In this document: positions 56,756 to 64,000 of the stretch, piece after piece
Layout: each line of letters starts with the position of its first letter
How positions within the stretch are numbered: position 1 is the first letter of the stretch
NCBI RefSeq assembly: GCF_020966775.1
Contig: NZ_JAJKFV010000010.1
Coordinates: 1 to 64,000 of the forward strand
DNA length: 64,000 bases
Source of the DNA: Rhodopirellula halodulae
GTDB lineage: Bacteria > Planctomycetota > Planctomycetia > Pirellulales > Pirellulaceae
Direction of reading: 5' to 3'
The notes under the pieces: model-generated
What the model was told of the DNA's origin: nothing
The model's database searches: none
What the model saw: only the letters and a program-made list of their open reading frames with translations
Translations under genes and position numbers: made by a program

Positions 56756-56796
56756 GTCCTGATTGATTCGACGTTTCCCATTCCAAGGAACCGCTT

Positions 56797-57858
56797 ATGT
56801 CTCATTCGCCAACCCATCGCCCACCGCTCGCGCAAGCGGGTGCGGAGACTCGGTCCAAGGTTCCATTCTGGGGAAAGCTTCTGCTGGGAGTTTTGTCGTT
56901 GGCGTTGGTGATTGGCGGCGGAGTGAGCAGTTGGGCTTGGCATAAATCGAGGCAGGTGCCGGACTTCTATCAGCGAGCCTTGGATCAATCCGATCAAGCC
57001 ATGCAGGTGGCTCGCAATCAGTGGCAACATGATGTGGAACAGTTGCAGTCGGACCTGTCCCGGCGAGGCTCTTGGAATGCATCGTTCAACGAAGAAGAAA
57101 TCAACGCATGGTTGTCGGACCAATTGCCGGAACGCTTCGATCGATTGCTGCGTCGCGGCGTGCGAGAACCCGCGATCGCGATCGAGGACGGACAGATTCT
57201 CGCGGCGGTACGCTATAAGTCATCACGCTGGGACACGGTCGTGTCGTGCCGGTTGTCGGTGCAGATGACCGAGGAGCCCAACTTGCTGGCGATTCACCTG
57301 TCAGATTTGAAGGCGGGGGCGTTGCCGTTGCCCTTGGAACCATTTGTGCGTCGCATCAGCAAAGAAGCCGCACTGGGTGACCTCGACATTCGTTGGGACT
57401 TCACCGATGACGGGCCGATTGCGTTGGTTCATATTCCACCGGAGGACCCGCACTATGCTTTCCAACCGTTGGTGATCGAATTGGTGAGTTTGACAGCGGG
57501 GCGATTGCGATTGGCCGGGCATGCGGGCCAATTGGCTCAGAATCATTACGCACCACGAGGCCCGGTTCATCGATTTGTTTCATTTCAAAGACAATCGGAA
57601 ACGGACGATGTCAACTCCGACGTTCCTTCGCAGCATCCGGCAACTTCACGAGCGAGATCGCAAAGCGAAAGCAACGACGCCGCTGGTGAATCGTCACGAA
57701 CGTCGCTGCGTGGACGTCGCGCCGACGCGCAGAGTCATGGCACCAAATCAACGCCCGATTCGTCCGCGGGCAATCGCTGGATCGTGAGGAAGCCATCGCA
57801 CGCGACACCGGCTGTGTACCGGGAGGCATCGGAAGACGCCTTCGCCGATTTCCAGTGA
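56797..57858 (+). CDS. Membrane-anchored protein of unknown function (YpmS-like layout)
   Basis: The 353-aa product has one helix (KLLLGVLSLALVIGGG, about 28-48) and a soluble domain with FNEEEINAWLSDQLPERF, then AIEDGQILAAVRYKSSRW and ALPLPLEPFVRRIS. This order of a short helix motif and strand repeats is reminiscent of DUF2140/YpmS-type proteins. The last ~90 residues are Ser/Arg/Asp-rich and probably disordered. It lies 41 bases downstream of the large secreted gene, so it may be co-transcribed. Its 3' end overlaps the antiparallel gene ending at 57735. Confidence 0.75.
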   Translation: MSHSPTHRPPLAQAGAETRSKVPFWGKLLLGVLSLALVIGGGVSSWAWHKSRQVPDFYQRALDQSDQAMQVARNQWQHDVEQLQSDLSRRGSWNASFNEEEINAWLSDQLPERFDRLLRRGVREPAIAIEDGQILAAVRYKSSRWDTVVSCRLSVQMTEEPNLLAIHLSDLKAGALPLPLEPFVRRISKEAALGDLDIRWDFTDDGPIALVHIPPEDPHYAFQPLVIELVSLTAGRLRLAGHAGQLAQNHYAPRGPVHRFVSFQRQSETDDVNSDVPSQHPATSRARSQSESNDAAGESSRTSLRGRRADAQSHGTKSTPDSSAGNRWIVRKPSHATPAVYREASEDAFADFQ

Positions 57859-58328
57859 CCTGTTTGAAAGGTCAGTCGCAGATTGACGATGACAGCATCC
57901 TTGTCCGGCCCGTGTGAGGCTTCGCGTGATCGCATCCTGACGACAGTCTGCAACGCGACTTGCTCGTTGGGATCGCAGTCAGGCGAGAGGGTCTCCATCG
58001 CGTGCAAACCCTCCGCGATTCGCGAAACGTGGCCTCGGTTGCGTGAGATCGGGCCTTCGTACTCCAAGTAGGCCGCGCGGTGATCCAGCAACCGGTGAAA
58101 CGGAATGGTTTGCTCGCGATGCCATTCAATGACCGGGGTCGCGAATGTTCGCAGTCTTTCAGCGACGGTTGTGGGAGCACGTTGGTCAGCGATCGACGTT
58201 GCAGCAACGATTTCGAACATCCAGTCCAGATGGTCGCCGTCGCGAACGTTGGTCGCGGTGGGCACTTGATGATGCAGCACAACGCATCGCAGCCAGCGAC
58301 CCGACCTAGATTTCGCGGGACCGTTCAC
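57735..58328 (-). CDS. Conserved hypothetical, coupled to ribBA
   Basis: The 197-aa product has CVVLHHQVPTA followed by HLDWMFEIV, and then RAAYLEYEGPISRNRGHVSRIAEG. The combination HLDWM / YLEYEGP / RG-V resembles a small planctomycete protein family that recalls the DNA-ligase-D-type phosphoesterase pattern (HxDhhhE). The similarity is by eye. It starts 10 bases after the ribBA stop on the same strand. The final ~45 residues overlap 124 bases of the opposite gene and look poorly structured, so the true end may differ. Confidence 0.6.
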   Translation of the reverse strand: MNGPAKSRSGRWLRCVVLHHQVPTATNVRDGDHLDWMFEIVAATSIADQRAPTTVAERLRTFATPVIEWHREQTIPFHRLLDHRAAYLEYEGPISRNRGHVSRIAEGLHAMETLSPDCDPNEQVALQTVVRMRSREASHGPDKDAVIVNLRLTFQTGHWKSAKASSDASRYTAGVACDGFLTIQRLPADESGVDLVP

Positions 58329-58338
58329 GAGTGCGTGA

Positions 58339-59559
58339 TCACGACATGGGTGGCAACTGGTGCCCCATTTTTTCGCGTTTGGTTTCCAAGTAACGAACGT
58401 TGTGTTCGTTGGTGGGAGGCACGATTGGAACTTGGTCGACCACTTGAAGGTCGAACCCGCGAAGGTTGAAGGCTTGGGTTTTCTTTGGATTGTTGGTGAG
58501 CAAGCGGACTTCGTTGAGTCCCAGGTCTTTCAGGATTTGCAAGCCAACGCCGTAATCACGCATGTCAGCTTTGAAACCCAGCGCATGGTTGGCTTCCACC
58601 GTGTCCATGCCGTTGTCTTGCAAGCCGTAGGCACGGATCTTTTGGGCCAATCCAATGCCGCGGCCTTCCTGCGGCAGATAGACCAACGCACCTCGTCCTT
58701 CGCGGCTGATCATGTCCAACGCCATGTGCAGTTGGTCGCCGCAATCGCAACGCAGAGATTGGATCAAGTCACCGGTGAAGCAACTGCTGTGCATGCGAAC
58801 CAAGGGAGCCGGTCCCGGTTGCGAAAGGTCACCAAAAACAATCGCGATGGGTTCTTGCGATTCGTAGTTGACTTCGTAAACGATGATCTCGAAGTCGCCA
58901 TACTTCGTGGGCAACGCGGAGGTGGCAGCGCGGCTGACCAACTTTTCGCTGACGCGTCGGTGAGCGATCAGGCTTTCGATGCTGATGATTTTCAGATCGT
59001 GTTTCTTGGCCAGTTCGGCCAAATCGTCGCGAGAAGCTCGGTCACCCGAATCGTTCAACACTTCGCAAAGGACACCAACGGGTGCCAGACCCGCCATGCG
59101 AGCCAAGTCGATGGCGGCTTCCGTGTGACCAGCACGACGTAGCACTCCACCCTCTTTGGCCAAAAGTGGATAGACGTGTCCCGGCCGCACGAAATCCTCG
59201 GCCGAGGCGTCCGCGACGGTCAGTCGGCGGATGGTTTCGCTGCGCTCGGACGCCGTGATTCCCGTTTTGGCGTTAGCGATGTCGATGGGGGTCATGAAAG
59301 CGGTCTGCAGCGGAGCGTTGTTGTCCGTGACAACGGGCGAAAGCTCCAGACGCTTGCAGGCCTCGGGCAGGACCGAAACGCACAACTGTCCTCGACCACT
59401 GAGGATGAAATTGATCAGTTCCGGCGTGGCTTTTTCGCCGGCGCAAATGAAGTCCCCCTCGTTTTCGCGATCTTCCGCGTCAATCACGATGACAACTTCG
59501 CCTCGGGCGATCGCTTCGACGGCTTCGGGAATCGTGTTCAGTTCGATGGGCGATGACAT
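58339..59559 (-). CDS. ribBA: Bifunctional 3,4-dihydroxy-2-butanone-4-phosphate synthase / GTP cyclohydrolase II
   Basis: This enzyme supplies both branches of riboflavin synthesis, forming the four-carbon unit from ribulose 5-phosphate and opening GTP. The 406-aa product begins at 59559 (MSSPIELNTIPEAVEAI). The first half has DAEDRENEGDF, the substrate-loop region and RRAGHTEAAIDL. The second half has the zinc cysteines SSCFTGDLIQSLRCDCG, LPQEGRGIGL and TNNPKK. Both active sites appear complete. A small hypothetical gene follows after 10 bases. The last enzyme of the pathway, ribE, is at 5536. Confidence 0.97.
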   Translation of the reverse strand: MSSPIELNTIPEAVEAIARGEVVIVIDAEDRENEGDFICAGEKATPELINFILSGRGQLCVSVLPEACKRLELSPVVTDNNAPLQTAFMTPIDIANAKTGITASERSETIRRLTVADASAEDFVRPGHVYPLLAKEGGVLRRAGHTEAAIDLARMAGLAPVGVLCEVLNDSGDRASRDDLAELAKKHDLKIISIESLIAHRRVSEKLVSRAATSALPTKYGDFEIIVYEVNYESQEPIAIVFGDLSQPGPAPLVRMHSSCFTGDLIQSLRCDCGDQLHMALDMISREGRGALVYLPQEGRGIGLAQKIRAYGLQDNGMDTVEANHALGFKADMRDYGVGLQILKDLGLNEVRLLTNNPKKTQAFNLRGFDLQVVDQVPIVPPTNEHNVRYLETKREKMGHQLPPMS

Positions 59560-59691
59560 GCGTGCACTTGCGGTCGCGGGAGGGATGACGAGGGGGGACG
59601 GATTGGCTTGGGGGCAATTTTCAAATGACCCAAGCGTGGACCGGTCCGTATTATACGGGGGATACAAAACTCGCCTACGGACCCAACCAGA

Positions 59692-60816
59692 ATGCCGACA
59701 AGCTCCGATCGTTTCTCAAACACCACCGCCGTTGAGTGGGGGTGGAGCGAGAAAACCGTGATTCCCAACGTCAATCAACTCCATGTGATGGTCTGGTTGC
59801 TGTTGAGCATCGCAGTCGCCGGAGTGGTGGTCGGGCAAGACGATGTGGCGGCAGGGCAGAGCGACGTCGCGACGGGGCAGACGAGTAGTACGACTGGGCA
59901 AAATGACCAGCCGCGGCAAACCGAGCCCGCGGCACCGCTCGAAAGCGATCCCAAAACGAAGTTGCAGGTGCGTCAATTTCTGGATCAACGCTACAGCGAT
60001 GCCGAGGGCAAAGCAGGACTGCTGGACGTGCACGTGCCGCTGGCCGGTCCCAATGAGATATCGGTTGATGATTCCGGTGAATTCACGGTCCATGGCGCGT
60101 TGCGTCCGGTCGTGTTGGTGATTCATGGCGGCGGTTGGGCCTTGGGCGACAAATGGACGCTGCGATCGTACTGCGACCGTTTGGCGGAGCTTGGGTTTGT
60201 CGTTGCCAACATGAATTATCGATTGGCACCGCAGCACCAATTTCCCTGCCAAGTGGACGATGTGCGAGACGCATTGCTGTACATCGCCGGGCACGCGGAA
60301 GCCTGGAAAGCCGATTTGAATCGCGTGGGTTTGTTTGGCTACTCGGCGGGAGGCCACTTGTCCAGCTTGGTTGGCGTCTTGGGCAACGAGGATCGATCGG
60401 TGCAGATGTTGGCCAGCCAATGGCCCGAATCGGATCCTCGCTGGGATCAGTTGCCGAAGGTTGCCGCGGTCTGTGCGGGAGGCCCTCCCTGCGATTTTCG
60501 CGGCGTGCCCGAAGACAATGCGGGACTGAGCTACTTTCTTGGTGGAACGCCGCGTGAAGTCCCGGACAATTACCTGGGGGCCTCGCCCACGGCCCATGTG
60601 TCACCCGGAGATCCGCCCACGCAGTTGATCCATGGCGAGAAAGACTTGTTGGTGCCCATCGTCAACAGTGAGAAGTTCGCCGAAGCGTTGCGTGCCGCCG
60701 GGGTGACGGTGTCTCTGACCGTGATCGAGAACCAAGGTCACATGATGACTTTGTTTGACCCGCTGACGAAACGGTCGGTGAAAGAGTTCTTTCTGGGCCA
60801 GTTGATGAAGCCCTGA
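59692..60816 (+). CDS. Exported alpha/beta hydrolase (esterase-lipase type)
   Basis: The 374-aa product has the HSL/BD-FAE esterase layout: the oxyanion motif HGGGWALGDKW, nucleophile GYSAGGH (Ser), Asp in HGEKDLLVP and His in NQGHMMTLF. The start is uncertain: from 59692 there are 32 residues before the hydrophobic signal (VWLLLSIAVAGVVV), whereas a start at 59788 gives a standard signal peptide. A short Gln/Thr/Ser repeat (AAGQSDVATGQTSSTTGQ) follows the signal. A periplasmic carbohydrate or acetyl esterase is possible. Confidence 0.87.
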   Translation: MPTSSDRFSNTTAVEWGWSEKTVIPNVNQLHVMVWLLLSIAVAGVVVGQDDVAAGQSDVATGQTSSTTGQNDQPRQTEPAAPLESDPKTKLQVRQFLDQRYSDAEGKAGLLDVHVPLAGPNEISVDDSGEFTVHGALRPVVLVIHGGGWALGDKWTLRSYCDRLAELGFVVANMNYRLAPQHQFPCQVDDVRDALLYIAGHAEAWKADLNRVGLFGYSAGGHLSSLVGVLGNEDRSVQMLASQWPESDPRWDQLPKVAAVCAGGPPCDFRGVPEDNAGLSYFLGGTPREVPDNYLGASPTAHVSPGDPPTQLIHGEKDLLVPIVNSEKFAEALRAAGVTVSLTVIENQGHMMTLFDPLTKRSVKEFFLGQLMKP

Positions 60817-60849
60817 TGTCAGTGTCTGTGGTTGCCGGCGGGCTGACGG

Positions 60850-61761
60850 TTACGACAGAACGGCCAACGCCACGGCGAGGGTGAGCAACCCGGCCCCGGA
60901 CAAACGCATCACCAACAGTTTGGACGTCAGATCCGCTTCGCTGCCGCCCCAGATCCGTGCCGCGGTGTAGGCGAGCAAGACGCCCCAAAGTCCTCGCAGG
61001 GAATACACGACGTTGAGACGTGCGGCGTCGCCGAAGACGGATACCGCCAAAGTGATGCAGAAAGCCTGCAGAGCCAACAGAACCACGGCGGGCAACATCA
61101 GTTTCCAGTTGCCTCGAGTTGGGATCCGTCTCCATCGAACCCACGGTAAAGCGAGCAAGGTCAACGCCGCGACCATGGCGAAAACGGCAGGCAGAAAACG
61201 CGTGCTTCCCCAAGCGGGCGACCAACGTTGCACCAGAGTGTCAAACGTTGCGTAGCAAGTCGCCGCGGTCAACGCCAACGCAATGGTCACGCCGATGCGT
61301 TTGGGATGATGCTGGCCGGTCCACTGAATCAACGCGATGCCCATGGACGCCAACAGTGCCGCGCCCCAAATCGCGGGTGGAATGCCATCGGACGACGACA
61401 ACGCCAAAATGCAGGTGACGAACACGACCTTCACGCCGAACACGGGCGTCGCAATCGAGACGTCGCCGACCTCCACCGCGGTGAACGTGAAGATCAGCCC
61501 GAGCATGAACAGGACGGCAACAATCAACGGTTGCCAGATCAAAGACCAATTGATGGAAGACGTCGGAGCGGAGCTTTCGAAGAGCACCCCGTCAAACAGA
61601 TAAAGCAGCCCCATCAATCCGGACGTGCCCAGATTCACGAAAAATAACAGCGTGATCTGATCCACTCCCTCCGGACGCACGCTGGATTGGCTGACTCGTT
61701 TGACGAATAGCAAGCCACAGACAAACAGCAGGCTAGCTAGGAGCGGAAGTAGGAGATGCAT
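60850..61761 (-). CDS. DMT superfamily transporter (EamA-like)
   Basis: The 303-aa product has ten predicted helices in two halves. Features include TFTAVEVGDVSIATPVFGVKVVFV in the first repeat and AARLNVVYSLRGLWGVLLAY in the second, as in EamA/DMT proteins. The substrate is unknown; relatives export amino acids, metabolites or sugars. It is convergent with the hydrolase gene with a 33-base spacer and divergent from the kinase gene. Confidence 0.85.
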   Translation of the reverse strand: MHLLLPLLASLLFVCGLLFVKRVSQSSVRPEGVDQITLLFFVNLGTSGLMGLLYLFDGVLFESSAPTSSINWSLIWQPLIVAVLFMLGLIFTFTAVEVGDVSIATPVFGVKVVFVTCILALSSSDGIPPAIWGAALLASMGIALIQWTGQHHPKRIGVTIALALTAATCYATFDTLVQRWSPAWGSTRFLPAVFAMVAALTLLALPWVRWRRIPTRGNWKLMLPAVVLLALQAFCITLAVSVFGDAARLNVVYSLRGLWGVLLAYTAARIWGGSEADLTSKLLVMRLSGAGLLTLAVALAVLS

Positions 61762-62108
61762 GCGGCTGACGATAACAATCGCCGCGTTATTGCGATAGTT
61801 GAAGCGCGGCGTGCCTGATTTGGCTTCGTTGATGGCTTCATTTTTCGGTCAGACCTTGCTTTGTTTCTAACCTGCAATCAAATGTAGTGGGGGGGGCAAA
61901 CCGCCCTTGTGATTCGCGGCGCGGCCCGTCACATCGGCTTCGACGAGCATGGCACCAAATCTGCGGCATTGAAGATGCGTGTTTGGTCGTCGGTGCTGAG
62001 TCTTGGTTGGGCCGGTCAACCGTCACCGCCACATTTTGAACGAGCATTGTTTGGCACCGTTTCGACCAATCGGAGGACAATTCGCGGCAGCCTTTTTCGT
62101 GAAAATTG
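61762..62108. promoter_or_regulatory. Divergent intergenic region before the kinase gene, no gene seen
   Basis: These 347 bases contain an eight-G run near 61892 and no convincing reading frame or RNA gene. They must hold the promoters of the EamA-like (minus) and kinase (plus) genes. Confidence 0.4.
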
Positions 62109-63611
62109 ATGAATCCCAATGTAGATCCCAAGACGGAAGAGCAACTCACTCGCGATGAAGCGAGCCTGGATTCGCGCGCGACCGCGTCCGATGACTCTTC
62201 GTTTTTGTTGAGTTCAATCGACACGCCGAAGATCTGGTTCGTGCAAAAAAATCGCGGGCACCTCGGTGGATACGAGTTGCTTCGCGAGATCGGCCGTGGC
62301 GGGTTTGGAATCGTATACCTGGCGCGAGATCAAAAACTGAATCGCGAAGTTGCGATCAAGATTGCTCGTCCAGAGATCGTCAGCGACCCCATCGCGATTC
62401 GACGTTTTCAGGACGAAGCTCGCGCGGCCGCCAGTTTGGAACACCCGGGAATCATCTCGATCTACGACTGCGGTGAGCAGGACGATCTGCACTACTACGT
62501 GATGCCTTACTTGGATGGCGAGCATCTGGGCAGTTGGCTGGAGAGACAGGAGGGGCCGTTGCCGGAGGCCGAGGCGGCGGAGTGGATGATCCAAATTGCA
62601 TCGGCGGTGCAGTTTGGCCACGACGCGGGCATTGTTCACCGAGACTTGAAGCCGCAGAACATCTTCATGCAGCAAACCAGTGCCGGCGGAAAGATGAAGC
62701 CGGTGGTGTTGGATTTTGGTTTGTGTGCGAGCCCTGATTCGACGGTCGCCACCACCACGATGATCGCAGGAACGCCCAAGTACATCGCACCTGAGCAAGC
62801 GATGTTTGGGAATCGCAAAATCACGCCGATGAGTGATGTGTATTCGCTGGGCGTGATTCTTTATCAGATGTTGACGGGCAAGACGCCGCTGGCACCGGAA
62901 AGCTTTGCCGAAGCGGTGTTGATGCTGCACCATTCCAACATTGATAGCCCCAAGAAACATCAGGCTGGATTGTCAGATGCGATGGAAGCCATCGTGCTGA
63001 AATGTTTGCGACGTGATCCGGACTTGCGATACGAATCCGTCAACGCGCTCGCGGAGGACTTGCAGCGTTTGCTGGACGGGCGGCCGGTGGAGGCGCGTCG
63101 TCCCAGCGTGATCGAATGGTTTGGGTACGAACTGTATCACGGGGCCTTGGAAAAGGTCTTCGGCTGGGCCGTGATAGGGATCAACCTGCTGATCTGGGGA
63201 TGGGCGGGCGTCGGTGGCTTGCTCATTTGGGGACGTTATCCCAATGAACAACAACTGGTGGAAACGATCCCCGAGTTCCTTTTGTTTGTGGTGGTGATCG
63301 TGATGCCGCTGCATTTGATCGGCGGCTACTCCGGTTGGATGATGATCCAACGCACGTTGAAGTACCGGTGGCTGGCCTTCATGGGCGTGCTGTCGCTGAT
63401 TTGGTCCGTGGTTCAAGCGTCCAATTTGTTCAGCGACCAATCCACGTTGAGTATCTATGAAGGGCGCGTGGTCGCCTCCACCCTGGTGTTCCTTGTGATC
63501 GCGCCTTGTTTCTTCTTCCAAGGATGCATGTTGCTGGCGGGAGCTTGGACTGCATGGCGTCGCCGTCGTGCTCTGGTGAAGGAACAAACGGCAGCGGCGA
63601 CTAGCGTTTGA
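62109..63611 (+). CDS. Membrane Ser/Thr protein kinase (PknB-like)
   Basis: The 500-aa product carries a complete Hanks-type kinase domain: glycine loop GRGGFGIVYLA (62-72), the ATP-binding Lys84 in VAIK, HRDLKPQN (177-184), DFG (202-204) and the GTPKYIAPEQ activation segment. After the kinase, from about residue 355, four membrane helices follow (for example FLLFVVVIVMPLHLIGGY). The C-terminus is Arg-rich and cytosolic. This is the common planctomycete layout without an extracellular sensor. The ATG at 62109 is preceded by an in-frame TTG. The stop overlaps an antiparallel partial gene by 11 bases. Confidence 0.93.
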   Translation: MNPNVDPKTEEQLTRDEASLDSRATASDDSSFLLSSIDTPKIWFVQKNRGHLGGYELLREIGRGGFGIVYLARDQKLNREVAIKIARPEIVSDPIAIRRFQDEARAAASLEHPGIISIYDCGEQDDLHYYVMPYLDGEHLGSWLERQEGPLPEAEAAEWMIQIASAVQFGHDAGIVHRDLKPQNIFMQQTSAGGKMKPVVLDFGLCASPDSTVATTTMIAGTPKYIAPEQAMFGNRKITPMSDVYSLGVILYQMLTGKTPLAPESFAEAVLMLHHSNIDSPKKHQAGLSDAMEAIVLKCLRRDPDLRYESVNALAEDLQRLLDGRPVEARRPSVIEWFGYELYHGALEKVFGWAVIGINLLIWGWAGVGGLLIWGRYPNEQQLVETIPEFLLFVVVIVMPLHLIGGYSGWMMIQRTLKYRWLAFMGVLSLIWSVVQASNLFSDQSTLSIYEGRVVASTLVFLVIAPCFFFQGCMLLAGAWTAWRRRRALVKEQTAAATSV

Positions 63612-64000
63612 TTTCGAACGGGAGTTCGTTTTGGCCGTACTTTTTGCCGTGGACGTCTTCCATCGTCAAACGCAAACGATAGGACCCGGGTCCCAAGGAA
63701 TCCGGCAGGTACATCTGATAGGCGATGAAGTAGTCCCGCAGCTTGTTCTTCGAAATCTGCTTGTCCACCGGAAGTGATTGGCTCGCCACACGTTGTCCTG
63801 ATTCATCGAGCAAGTCGTAGCTGCCTTGGAGCATTGTTTCGAAGCCTGACGTGCCGTCCGATTGAGCTTTCTTGGAAACGAAGTTCTCAATTTCACAGTA
63901 CAAGATGACTTGTTGGCCAGGCGTGAATTGGCGTTTGGGAAAGGGCTTGATCTGACCATAGGCTTCGATCTCGGTGCAAAACTCAAGCGACCGAACCTCG
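63601..64000 (-). CDS. Partial protein of unknown function, cut by window edge
   Basis: The frame runs open from the right edge to 63601 (about 132 codons; the true start is outside). It contains EVRSLEFCTEIEAYGQIKP, TPGQQVILYCEIENF, MLQGSYDLLDESGQRVASQ and GSYRLRLTMEDVHGKKYG. The last is the pattern of a beta-sandwich domain such as those near the end of exported planctomycete proteins. No family is assigned. It converges with the kinase gene. Confidence 0.75.
   Translation of the reverse strand, partial: EVRSLEFCTEIEAYGQIKPFPKRQFTPGQQVILYCEIENFVSKKAQSDGTSGFETMLQGSYDLLDESGQRVASQSLPVDKQISKNKLRDYFIAYQMYLPDSLGPGSYRLRLTMEDVHGKKYGQNELPFEIKR

Noticed and set aside
61838-62224. 128-codon minus-strand frame before and over the kinase start
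   Set aside because: No domain, overlaps the kinase N-terminus and has shadow-like composition.

Overview
The window looks like chromosomal DNA of a marine planctomycete, most likely Rhodopirellula or a close Pirellulaceae relative. This is inferred from gene content, not from a search. The indicators are two formylglycine sulfatases, DUF1559-type pseudopilin pieces (H-X9/10-DG and a short prepilin ORF), DUF1571, SHD1, DUF4129 and GYF_2 proteins, a PEP-CTERM protein, large secreted proteins of unknown function, and weak or absent Shine-Dalgarno sites before many genes. No rRNA, tRNA, CRISPR array, phage or intact insertion sequence was seen.

Layout. 1-103 is the 3' end (domains V and VI) of a group II intron cut by the window edge. 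345-9943 holds an anti-sigma/DUF1559-like fusion, a four-part protease/thioredoxin-fold protein, the rsmA-ribE pair on the minus strand, eno, a Trm112-like protein, and two secreted proteins, one with PEP-CTERM. 9944-19003 is the plastic part of the window. A coupled sulfotransferase / glycosyltransferase / polysaccharide-deacetylase cluster lies between a 3' pseudogene fragment and the intact copy of the same DUF3857-transglutaminase-TPR gene. That intact gene is itself flanked by 177-bp direct repeats. 19004-34196 carries a rhomboid protease, a nucleoside-type MFS permease, a VWA membrane protein, VanZ-like, LamG/DUF1080-like, tadA, an LRR lipoprotein-DinB-K+ channel operon, a 36-codon prepilin ORF, a TPR protein, a predicted outer-membrane lipoprotein and the first sulfatase.

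34260-44980 contains the second sulfatase and then a seven-gene minus-strand operon, 44980 to 36032, with stop/start overlaps at almost every junction: LarA-like (DUF2088), NUDIX with a histone-like tail, and a complete Mn/Fe-type ABC importer (binding protein, ATPase, two permeases), ending with a TMTC-like membrane-TPR protein. Both permeases carry a C-terminal DtxR-like domain. This operon is the most interesting candidate system in the window, because the transporter may itself carry the metal sensor.

45392-64000 holds a small membrane protein coupled to tmk, a DUF1571 protein, a 578-aa secreted protein with a clear terminator, a GYF_2 / DUF4129 / voltage-sensor-like operon, a 1122-aa secreted protein, a YpmS-like anchored protein, ribBA with a small conserved partner, an alpha/beta hydrolase, an EamA-type transporter, a membrane Ser/Thr kinase and a partial CDS at the right edge. 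Core housekeeping genes (eno, rsmA, tadA, tmk, ribE, ribBA) are scattered among lineage-specific envelope and sulfated-polysaccharide functions.
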